Positions 1 through 4,603 are shown, counted from the first letter of the stretch. The stretch is DNA of 6,046 nt from Cyanobacteria bacterium UBA11370 (GCA_003486645.1 DNGI01000167.1:7474-13519); one strand, 5' to 3'. A program made the numbers and translations. Notes: generated by a model not told the origin, from the letters alone.

Positions 1-22
1 CCCCTTGTCCCCCTTGTCCCCC
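1..22. repeat. CCCCCTTGT nonamer tandem array (cut by window edge)
   Basis: Two and a half units of a 9-bp repeat, CCCCCTTGT, are visible: a partial unit at 1-8, a full unit at 9-17 and the C5 of a third at 18-22. The array continues to the left outside the window. The same unit, in the same orientation, is repeated six times at 1772-1825, on the other side of the glycosyltransferase gene. It lies about 40 bases beyond that gene's stop codon. No protein is likely to be encoded here. Confidence 0.85.
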
Positions 23-63
23 ACTCCCTTTCGCAAAGTTACGACTGAGAACGCAACCTGGTA

Positions 64-1332
64 TTAAGCGCCAGCTTTGACCAAAACTTTCTCATATTTT
101 GGAATTAACGTAGTGTAAAGATCACTGAGTTGATGAGCCACACCATCCCAGCTAAACTTCTGTTCTACACGGGTTCTTGCCCCTTGACCAAGTTGATTTC
201 GCCATTCTGGGTTAGATAGAATCCGGTCAATTGCAGTAGCAAACGCAACTTCATCTTTAGGCGGTGCCAGTAACCCGGTTTCTTCGGGCACAACAGTAAA
301 CTGTAAACCACCTACATCACTCGCAACCACTGGAGTTCCACACGCCATCGCTTCAATGGCAACTAAACCAAAGGGTTCGTAGTGGCTAGGAACAACGCAG
401 ACATCAGCGGCGGTATAGTAAACGGGTAAAAGTTCATCGCTAATCCGTCCAGGGAATATAGTAAAGTCGGTCATCCCCAGTTCAGCAACAATCCCTTCAA
501 TCCGTTCCCGTTCAATCCCATCACTCTGACCAGGACGAGAACCACCGCCAATAATTAATTTTAGATTAGCATTACCCCGCAATTCCGAACGACCCACAGC
601 ACGGACGAGGGTTTCAATGCCCTTGCGTTTATCAAAGCGTCCTATATAGAAGATAATTTTTTCTTCAGGGTCGAGTCCTAGTTGTTGCCGTGCTTCGAGG
701 CGGTTAATTGCACCAAATCGACGAATATCCGTACCACAAGGAATAATATCGATATTGCCTTTTTGGGAAACGAGCGATCGCATATGCTCTTTTTCCTGGG
801 GCGATGTGGCTACAATGCGTTCTGCGGTTTCTAGAACTGTTTTTTCTGTCTCCAAGCGCGTGGTTGCAATCATGGGAATTGTATCAACGGCTTGGTATTT
901 TACGGCTCCTAGGGAATGATACGTGTGAACTTGGGGAATTCCCTGGCGCTTTTTCCACTGCATCCCTACCCAAGATGAGATCCAGTAGTTAGTATGTACA
1001 AGTGCGTATTTGATGCCTGCTTGGTGCTGAAACTTCAGGAGTTCTTCCACAAACTCGTCAGCATACCCAAAAATATTGTCTCGCGGCACAAATGCCTCTG
1101 GACCCGCTTTTAAACGAATGGTCCGACAGCGCGGACCATGTTCAACAATTGCAGAATCTTCAGCACTGGCTTTTCGGGTAAACATATCAACGTGCCATCC
1201 CAGATTAGCCAAGGCTTCACCCACATGGCGCACGTAAACATTCTGCCCCCCAGCCTCTTCTTTGCCGATTTCGATAGCGGGGTCGCCGTGAACTGAAATC
1301 AAAGCAATGTGCTGTTTGCTTGTACTGTTCAT
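64..1332 (-). CDS. GT4-family glycosyltransferase (sucrose-phosphate synthase/MshA-like)
   Basis: A 422-residue cytoplasmic retaining glycosyltransferase with the GT-B fold, expected to move a sugar from a nucleotide sugar to an acceptor that cannot be named from sequence. The N-terminal Rossmann half carries EAGGQNVYVRHVGEAL (residues 26-41), the donor/acceptor loop typical of the sucrose-phosphate synthase and MshA subgroup, then HTYHSLG (136-142). The C-terminal half has the phosphate-binding GRFDKRKG (R232, K237) and the E-x7-E signature of GT4 enzymes (E319 to E327, EPFGLVAIE) followed by AMACGTPVVAS. The length is normal for a complete GT4 enzyme and all key motifs are present. There is no signal peptide or membrane segment. 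The ATG at 1330-1332 is the first good start; AGGA at 1347-1350 lies rather far upstream for a ribosome site. The gene is monocistronic here. Sucrose synthesis, glycolipid or exopolysaccharide work are all possible. Confidence 0.93.
   Translation of the reverse strand: MNSTSKQHIALISVHGDPAIEIGKEEAGGQNVYVRHVGEALANLGWHVDMFTRKASAEDSAIVEHGPRCRTIRLKAGPEAFVPRDNIFGYADEFVEELLKFQHQAGIKYALVHTNYWISSWVGMQWKKRQGIPQVHTYHSLGAVKYQAVDTIPMIATTRLETEKTVLETAERIVATSPQEKEHMRSLVSQKGNIDIIPCGTDIRRFGAINRLEARQQLGLDPEEKIIFYIGRFDKRKGIETLVRAVGRSELRGNANLKLIIGGGSRPGQSDGIERERIEGIVAELGMTDFTIFPGRISDELLPVYYTAADVCVVPSHYEPFGLVAIEAMACGTPVVASDVGGLQFTVVPEETGLLAPPKDEVAFATAIDRILSNPEWRNQLGQGARTRVEQKFSWDGVAHQLSDLYTTLIPKYEKVLVKAGA
774..781. 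repeat. HIP1 octamer
   Basis: A copy of the palindrome GCGATCGC, highly over-represented in many cyanobacterial genomes, lies inside the glycosyltransferase gene. Further copies are at 2260-2267 (in the leader of the nuclease-like gene, two bases before its ATG) and 4646-4653 (in the signal-peptide region of the binding protein gene). Three copies in 6 kb support a cyanobacterial source. Confidence 0.85.
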
Positions 1333-1603
1333 TGTATTTTGTCTAGTCCTCGATTTCGACGTTGGTTAGGGCTAGCCTTCCTTTGGTTGTTACCCTGCTG
1401 ACCCGCCAGTTTTAATCGTGTTCTTATTAAAAAAAATCTTAAGAACTGAGGGGTGCTGAATAACTTAACCGATAGAATGTGCTATGGTTTGCCCTCTCCT
1501 AACTTTTGGCATCTAAACGGTAGAATGCCCCTGATAGTCCTTTTAAGCAGCAATACCTCTACCAGTGGTCTGGTCAAGAATTAATCTTTGGGCATTGCTG
1601 GAA
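1333..1603. other. Intergenic stretch without a recognisable gene
   Basis: No coding sequence or RNA family was recognised here. It must contain the leader and promoter of the leftward glycosyltransferase gene, but no convincing -35/-10 pair could be picked on the minus strand. Two things stand out. One is a 7-bp inverted repeat GTTCTTA (1420-1426) and TAAGAAC (1440-1446) around a 13-base A-rich loop, which could be an operator. The other is a near-identical 10-mer CGRTAGAATG at 1470-1479 and 1518-1527, 48 bases apart. Neither is tied to a known function. Confidence 0.5.
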
Positions 1604-1680
1604 ATAGAGAGATTTTGCTCTCTATAAATTGAAGTATATCGTTACAATCCAAAAGTTGCAATATGTAACGCAATTTATAG
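1604..1680. other. Two adjoining dyads in the intergenic region
   Basis: The first dyad is a perfect 8-bp stem, ATAGAGAG (1604-1611) and CTCTCTAT (1618-1625), with a 6-base loop. The second is larger: CTATAAATTG (1622-1631) pairs with CAATTTATAG (1671-1680), and CGTTACA (1640-1646) pairs with TGTAACG (1664-1670). That gives 17 bp with an 8-base bulge on the left arm and a 17-base loop. The two structures share bases 1622-1625 and so compete. No U-tract follows, so a simple intrinsic terminator is unlikely. A regulator site, a structured leader or a small mobile repeat are possible. Confidence 0.6.
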
Positions 1681-1736
1681 TTAAGTTAAGACCTAGGGTA
1701 GAGAGCCAATGGAGGTATGAAGAATGAGTGAGGGAA

Positions 1737-1853
1737 TCTATAGCGAGGGGAAATGAGTTGTGAAACCCTACCCCCCTTGTCCCCCTTGTCCCCCTTGTCC
1801 CCCTTGTCCCCCTTGTCCCCCTTGTTTCACGAATCAAATCCACCCGCTATAGA
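1737..1853. repeat. Imperfect 30-bp inverted repeat enclosing the nonamer array
   Basis: The left arm (1737-1766, TCTATAGCG...GTGAAAC) and the right arm (1824-1853, GTTTCAC...CGCTATAGA) are reverse complements at 24 of 30 positions by eye. The ends match perfectly over 9 bp (outer) and 7 bp (inner). The enclosed segment is almost entirely the CCCCCTTGT array. The whole unit could extrude as a cruciform, or fold as a long RNA hairpin with a C/U-rich loop. It ends about 30 bases before the tRNA promoter. Confidence 0.7.
1772..1825. repeat. Six perfect copies of CCCCCTTGT
   Basis: Six uninterrupted identical 9-bp units run from 1772 to 1825. Because 9 is a multiple of 3, the array is open in several frames and yields artefact peptides (Pro-Leu-Ser or Arg-Gly-Thr repeats) that should not be annotated as proteins. 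Perfect identity of all copies implies recent expansion or active homogenisation. The strand asymmetry (C/T on plus, G/A on minus) means the minus strand carries G5 runs. Confidence 0.9.
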
Positions 1854-1883
1854 ATTTAATAGTGGCAGTAATTTCTCAACCTG

Positions 1884-1892
1884 TGGTATGAT
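1884..1892 (+). promoter_or_regulatory. Extended -10 promoter of the tRNA gene
   Basis: TGGTATGAT at 1884-1892 is an extended -10 element (TG-N-TATGAT) placed so that transcription would begin near 1899, about ten bases before the mature 5' end of tRNA-Ser. No good -35 hexamer is found 16-18 bases upstream, which fits the extended -10 type. Assigned from position and consensus only. Confidence 0.5.
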
Positions 1893-1908
1893 GATTAACT
1901 GTGACTTT

Positions 1909-2000
1909 GGAGAGGTGGCTGAGTGGTCGAAAGCGGCAGATTGCTAATCTGTTGATAGGTACGTAAGTCCTATCCGAGGGTTCGAATCCCTCCCTCTCCG
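1909..2000 (+). tRNA. tRNA-Ser (anticodon GCU)
   Basis: A complete class II tRNA read by hand. The acceptor stem GGAGAGG (1909-1915) pairs with CCTCTCC (1993-1999), with discriminator G at 2000. The D arm lies at 1918-1934. The anticodon stem GCAGA/TCTGT flanks loop TTGCTAA (1941-1947), whose anticodon GCT is at 1943-1945 and reads AGC/AGU serine codons. A long variable arm contains GATAGG and CCTATC. The T stem GAGGG/CCCTC encloses TTCGAAT (1981-1987). The G discriminator and long extra arm are serine identity features. The 3' CCA is not encoded, as is common in cyanobacteria. There is no intron and no base is out of place, so it is expected to be functional. Confidence 0.96.
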
Positions 2001-2061
2001 TTCCCTAAACCCTTCGCCAGTTTTGGCTTGATACTAAGTTGCTCCTTAAGGGCAGCTTATT

Positions 2062-2129
2062 TTGGTTGTTGGTTGTTGGTTGTTGGTTGTTGGTTGTTGG
2101 TTGTTTGTTGTTTGTTGTTGTTGGTTATC
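2062..2129. repeat. TTGGTTG heptamer tandem array
   Basis: Six perfect copies of TTGGTTG run from 2062 to 2103, followed by TTTGTTG variants at 2104-2117 and a decaying edge to about 2129. This resembles the short tandemly repeated repetitive (STRR) heptamers known in filamentous cyanobacteria. A related array in the same strand orientation lies at 5941-5989. The open frame through it encodes only a low-complexity Val/Leu/Cys string and is not treated as a gene. Confidence 0.88.
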
Positions 2130-2150
2130 TACTCTACTCGCCATTTCCCT

Positions 2151-2190
2151 ATCTCCCCATCTCCCCATCTCCCCCTCTCCCCCTCTTCCT
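2151..2190. repeat. ATCTCCCC octamer array
   Basis: Three perfect ATCTCCCC units (2151-2174) are followed by CTCTCCCC (2175-2182) and a degenerate CTCTTCCT (2183-2190), giving a 40-base pyrimidine-rich tract. It lies just upstream of the promoter region of the nuclease-like gene. A related tract in the opposite orientation (purine-rich on the plus strand) is at 4462-4490. Confidence 0.8.
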
Positions 2191-2198
2191 TAAACTTC

Positions 2199-2227
2199 CT
2201 GTCATGGAGTAATACATTAACTAGGAT
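2199..2227 (+). promoter_or_regulatory. Candidate promoter for the 202-residue protein
   Basis: CTGTCA (2199-2204) and TAGGAT (2222-2227) are separated by 17 bases, each matching four of six sigma-70 consensus positions. It lies 42 bases upstream of the ATG at 2269 and is the best pair seen between the octamer array and the gene. It is a consensus match only. Confidence 0.3.
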
Positions 2228-2268
2228 TGGCATAGGGGGATGACTATCGAGGTTGAGAAGCGATCGCA

Positions 2269-2877
2269 ATGCCAAAGACCAAAATTTTGCAAGAAGGGCA
2301 GTCCTATACGTTTCGTTCTTATTTTGAAATGCCCTACGAAGCCGATCAAATTCTGGCAGAGTTTGGCTACACCTTGGTCAGATCGCGTTTAGTTCTGCCG
2401 AAGAGTGAGCAACGGTTAGAGCAATTGCCCGAACTGAAGCAACGTCTAGAGGATACCTTATTATTAATCGGTTTAAGTAGCGAAGCAGCAAGGCGGGAAG
2501 CCTTAGTATTTCCAGTTTTACTGGAAGTTGCTCGATTTTGCCAGTGTCAGATTCGCATTGAGTATCCCCTAAGTGTCAATAATTGGCTCAAAGGCAATCT
2601 AGACTATTTCCTGCGTCGAGAACATAGTTTGCTGGTGGTTGAGGCTAAAAACGATGACCTTTCCAGGGGATTTACTCAATTGGCAGTGGAACTGATCGCC
2701 TTGGCACAGGCAGAAGAACAGGAGGTTTTATATGGCGCTGTAACAATTGGTAATGCTTGGAATTTTGGGACGTTGGATGCGAAGCAATGCAAGATTACGC
2801 AAGACATCACGCTTTACCGAGTGCCAGATGATCTCGAACAACTGACTCAAATCCTCGTCGGGATTATTGATCAGTAA
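2269..2877 (+). CDS. Hypothetical protein with PD-(D/E)XK nuclease-like core
   Basis: A 202-residue soluble protein that I do not recognise by name. Its central part reads like the restriction-endonuclease-like fold: GNLDYFLRREHSLLVVEAK gives D112 and the E125-x-K127 pair on successive strands. A helix follows with Q137 (GFTQLAVELIALAQ), and E78 on an upstream helix could complete the metal site. The first 60 residues are charged and probably helical (EQRLEQLPELKQRLEDTL). There is no signal peptide or membrane segment. The ATG follows a weak GAGAAG and a HIP1 site (2260-2267), and no in-frame upstream ATG is better. It stands alone between repeat arrays and an insertion sequence, with no methylase or helicase partner in view. 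It could be a DNA-cleaving enzyme, a transposon-associated nuclease, or a non-catalytic member of the fold. Nuclease activity is inferred from motifs only. Confidence 0.75.
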   Translation: MPKTKILQEGQSYTFRSYFEMPYEADQILAEFGYTLVRSRLVLPKSEQRLEQLPELKQRLEDTLLLIGLSSEAARREALVFPVLLEVARFCQCQIRIEYPLSVNNWLKGNLDYFLRREHSLLVVEAKNDDLSRGFTQLAVELIALAQAEEQEVLYGAVTIGNAWNFGTLDAKQCKITQDITLYRVPDDLEQLTQILVGIIDQ

Positions 2878-2897
2878 GCTTGTAATCGTATTATGTT

Positions 2898-2911
2898 CGC
2901 TTGAATAAGCG
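2898..2911. other. Small hairpin after the nuclease-like gene
   Basis: CGCTT (2898-2902) and AAGCG (2907-2911) form a 5-bp stem with a GAAT loop, 20 bases after the stop codon at 2877. No T-tract follows on the plus strand, so it is at best a weak transcript end. On the minus strand the segment contains TTCAAG, 10-15 bases beyond the insertion-sequence hairpin, a possible element end. Confidence 0.3.
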
Positions 2912-2920
2912 TGACATCTC

Positions 2921-2951
2921 CTACACCAACCTGAGTACAGGTATGGTGTAG
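2921..2951. repeat. Right-end (RE) subterminal hairpin of the IS605-type element
   Basis: The outer stem CTACACCA (2921-2928) pairs with TGGTGTAG (2944-2951). The inner stem ACCTG (2929-2933) pairs with CAGGT (2938-2942). The loop is AGTA and a single A (2943) is bulged. It ends seven bases beyond the tnpB stop codon. The outer stem matches that of the hairpin at 4400-4432, on the other side of the element. IS200/IS605 transposases recognise bulged hairpins of this kind near each end. Confidence 0.8.
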
Positions 2952-2952
2952 G

Positions 2953-2977
2953 CTAGGCTAACGCCTCGCTTCGCTAA
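2953..2977. repeat. Candidate small dispersed repeat at the tnpB 3' end
   Basis: GGCTAACGCC...GCTAAC, rich in alternating GC and AAG/CTT steps and with GCTAAC at both ends, resembles the 20-30 bp dispersed repeats found many times in filamentous cyanobacterial genomes. It encodes the terminal residues VSEARR of TnpB and its TAG stop, a C-terminus that looks foreign to the family. Recognised from memory of similar motifs; no search was run. Confidence 0.4.
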
Positions 2978-4171
2978 CACAACCAATCCGGCTATTGCTT
3001 AGGAGGCGTTGTGCTTTAAGAACCGGATGCCCCTCGGCTCTATTTTTTACGTTAATTGCTGCGTTATGGTCACGACCCTTGCTGCACCCACAGTGAGGGC
3101 AGTCGTGCCAGCGGATATGCAGCTTTTTGGGTACTTTCTCGCCACAATTGGAGCAATCTTGTGAGGTATGGTCAGCGCTGACTGGAATTACCAACTTCCC
3201 AGCATTTTCGGCTTTGTTTGCTAGTATCGACTGTTGCTTGACCACCCAGCGTCCAACACAGATTTAGCCAATCTGGTACGCGCCAGCCCTTTGACGTTCA
3301 ACTCTTCATGAGCCACTACGTCATATTTCGACAGCAGATAATTAGCTGTTTTGAAGTGAAAATCTTTTCGTTTGTCGGCAAGTTTTTTGTGTTTTTTCCC
3401 CAGTTGCTTAATAGCTTTTTGTCTACGGTTACTCCCTTTTTTACGCCGCGATACCCGCTTTTGAATGACCCTCAAACGTTTTTGAGATGAGCGGTAGTGT
3501 TGAGGAATTGCAACTGTTTCACCTTCAGATGTTGTCAAAAAGTCCTTTAATCTGACATCAATTCCAGTAATTGATTCTGGAGCGAAATCTGGCTTAATTT
3601 CAGGAACTGTTTTGTCCTCTAGGGCAAGAGTTAGATAATAACCGTCGGCTTTCTTAGTGACTGATGCCGTTTTGATTTTGAAGCCGTTAGGAATAGGGCG
3701 ATGCCAGACAACCTTGACCTTGCCAAGCATTGGTAAATTAATCAGATTCCCTTGCCAACAACCCTCTTTCATCTGGGGATAAGTGAAAGTGCGATAGCGG
3801 TGACGAGCCTTAAATCTCGGTTTACCGCTACGTTTCCCATTGCTATCACCCTTCAAGAAACGGTCAAATGTTACCTTGACTCGCTTGACCACATCCTGTA
3901 GTACTTGAGAGTATATTTCTCCGTACCAAGGATGGGTTTTCTTAAGTTGAGGTAGCGTTTTCTTCTGTGAGTAATAGTCAGGGTTGTCCCTTAGTTCAGG
4001 CAAATGGCAGACCAATGGACAGGAGTTGAGCGGAGAACGGTTCTGCTCAAACCAGTTGAATCTATCAGCCAACAAGTAATTGTACTGAGCGCAAAGCATT
4101 GACAGCCATCGCTCAATTTCTGCTGCTTGCTTTTTTGTTGGTCGTAGTTTGTACTGGTAGGCTGTTCTCAC
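2958..4171 (-). pseudogene. tnpB: TnpB (RuvC-like RNA-guided nuclease), frameshifted
   Basis: An IS200/IS605 OrfB/TnpB of about 400 residues split into two frames. Part 1 (4171 to 3221, GTG start, 316 residues) has the N-terminal [15 protein letters not shown], Ruv[11 protein letters not shown] (D205) and Ruv[13 protein letters not shown] (E289), then [15 protein letters not shown], and runs off to a stop. Part 2 (minus frame from 3245 to 2958) resumes at [13 protein letters not shown] and has the zinc ribbon CSNC...CPHC (C31, C34, C49, C52 of that segment) and Ruv[12 protein letters not shown] (D59). The family reads GW-S-S-F-L-S-I-L; here five bases stand where six are needed near 3230-3235, so one base is missing. 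All catalytic and zinc residues survive, which suggests recent loss or a sequencing error. No slippery heptamer supports programmed frameshifting. R207, two after the catalytic Asp, is usually Gly or Ser. In intact elements TnpB uses an omega-RNA from the 3' end to cut target DNA. Confidence 0.92.
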
Positions 4172-4201
4172 ACTTCTGTCTACTTAGTATTAGTGTTTTA
4201 G

Positions 4202-4357
4202 TATACACGAAGATTGCGCTCAGAATTTGAAAGTCGAGTTGCTCAGTTTTACTACAAGGATGTTTTGTGGAACGGCTCTTACTTTATTGCTTCTTGTGGA
4301 GGCGTAACGGTTTCATCATTAAAGAAGTACATCGAAAATCAAAACTCACCCGATTAA
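4202..4357 (+). pseudogene. tnpA: TnpA (IS200/IS605 Y1 transposase), C-terminal fragment
   Basis: An open 51-codon stretch with no start codon, bounded by an in-frame TAG at 4199-4201 and TAA at 4355-4357. It translates to the last third of an IS200-type transposase: RRLRSEFESRVAQFYYKD, then VLWNGSYFIASCGGVTV, then LKKYIENQNSPD. The Tyr codon at 4328-4330 in KKYIENQ fits the catalytic tyrosine of the Y1 family. The HUH histidine motif and everything before it are missing; complete TnpA proteins are about 130-155 residues, so some 270 bases have been deleted between here and the tnpB start. It is divergent from tnpB and is followed 43 bases later by the LE hairpin, as in IS605. It cannot be active. 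Confidence 0.85.
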
Positions 4358-4363
4358 TTTATT

Positions 4364-4388
4364 GGTCAACTCCGTACCTACGTTGACC
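4364..4388. other. Inverted repeat inside the tnpA-side end
   Basis: GGTCAAC (4364-4370) and GTTGACC (4382-4388) are perfect 7-bp arms around an 11-base loop, between the tnpA stop and the terminal hairpin. It could be a transcript-blocking hairpin that shields the element, or a second binding site. No T-tract follows. Confidence 0.5.
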
Positions 4389-4399
4389 TGCCTATCCAT

Positions 4400-4432
4400 C
4401 CCACACCATAGCGGTACTCCGCTTGGTGTGGG
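4400..4432. repeat. Left-end (LE) subterminal hairpin of the IS605-type element
   Basis: The outer stem CCCACACCA (4400-4408) pairs with TGGTGTGGG (4424-4432). The inner stem AGCGG (4410-4414) pairs with CCGCT (4419-4423). The loop is TACT and a single T (4409) is bulged between the stems. The layout (8-9 bp, one-base bulge, 5 bp, 4-base loop) is the same as at 2921-2951, and ACACCA/TGGTGT is shared. Confidence 0.8.
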
Positions 4433-4461
4433 GCTTCCGGCGAAGAAAGCTAAAAAAGAAT

Positions 4462-4495
4462 GAGGGAGAGGGGGAGAGAGGGAGAGGAGGAAAAA
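4462..4495. repeat. Purine-rich GGGGAGAG-type tract
   Basis: A run made only of G and A (GAGGGAGAGGGGGAGAGAGG and following), ending in AAAAA. GGGGAGAG at 4471-4478 is the reverse complement of the CTCTCCCC unit at 2175-2182, so this is a degenerate, inverted relative of the octamer array. It lies about 30 bases outside the insertion-sequence hairpin. Confidence 0.6.
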
Positions 4496-4531
4496 TCTGA
4501 TTAGAGGTGATTAGCCAGATTTGTGTTAAAG

Positions 4532-4559
4532 TTGAAAACTCTTAAAATTCTGATTTAAT
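4532..4559 (+). promoter_or_regulatory. Candidate promoter of the binding-protein gene
   Basis: TTGAAA (4532-4537) and TTTAAT (4554-4559) each match five of six sigma-70 consensus positions, with a 16-base spacer, 45 bases upstream of the ATG. The motif TCTGATT occurs at 4496, 4549 and 4564, the last two 15 bases apart and overlapping or following the -10 element, so a repressor or activator could bind there. No NtcA-type GTA-N8-TAC box was seen. Confidence 0.45.
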
Positions 4560-4603
4560 CGAATCTGATTTGTCTAGAGCTAGCAGAGGAGTGTAACAAC
4601 GAG

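Larger units (their letters stand above)
2921..3060 (-). ncRNA. Candidate omega-RNA (reRNA) scaffold region
   Basis: In characterised IS200/IS605 elements the TnpB guide RNA is made from the 3' end of tnpB through the RE, with the guide taken from flanking DNA. The matching segment here runs on the minus strand through the last codons of tnpB and the RE hairpin. Supporting structure: CACAAC (2978-2983) pairs with GTTGTG (3008-3013), and ATCCGG (2986-2991) can pair with CCGGAT (3023-3028), apart from the RE stem itself. The guide would begin past 2921 and run towards the end of the nuclease-like gene. The exact ends are unknown, and expression is not shown. Confidence 0.4.
2921..4432 (-). mobile_element. 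Decayed IS200/IS605-family (IS605 group) insertion sequence
   Basis: A 1.5-kb element with divergent tnpA (plus strand) and tnpB (minus strand), bounded by similar bulged hairpins at 2921-2951 (RE, next to the tnpB end) and 4400-4432 (LE, next to the tnpA end). That is the IS605-group arrangement. The coordinates given are those of the hairpins; the true ends should lie a few to about 20 bases further out, and no target duplication is expected in this family. Both genes are damaged: tnpA has lost its N-terminal two thirds and tnpB carries a frameshift. The copy should therefore be unable to move by itself, though an intact relative could still act on its ends. Confidence 0.85.

Noticed and set aside
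804..992. Plus-strand open frame inside the glycosyltransferase gene
   Set aside because: It is antisense to a complete GT4 gene with intact motifs and has no recognisable content.
1772..1825. CRISPR-like array
   Set aside because: The units are 9 bp, adjoining and without spacers; the heptamer and octamer arrays likewise lack spacers, and no cas gene is present.
1622..1843. Open frame on the minus strand with an Arg-Gly-Thr repeat peptide
   Set aside because: The repeat peptide is the direct translation of the CCCCCTTGT array in another frame; there is no ribosome site and no non-repeat domain.
1753..1947. Open frame on the plus strand with Pro-Leu-Ser repeats
   Set aside because: It reads through the nonamer array and into the tRNA-Ser gene, so it cannot be a real coding sequence.
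2028..2243. 71-codon open frame rich in Val, Leu, Cys and Pro
   Set aside because: It is made of the heptamer and octamer arrays read in frame; low complexity, no ribosome site.
2898..2911. Intrinsic terminator of the 202-residue protein gene
   Set aside because: The stem is only 5 bp and lacks a following T-tract, so a terminator call is not supported.
3221..3245. Programmed ribosomal frameshift in tnpB
   Set aside because: No slippery heptamer or following stem was seen, TnpB families are not known to use one, and the best explanation is one deleted base.
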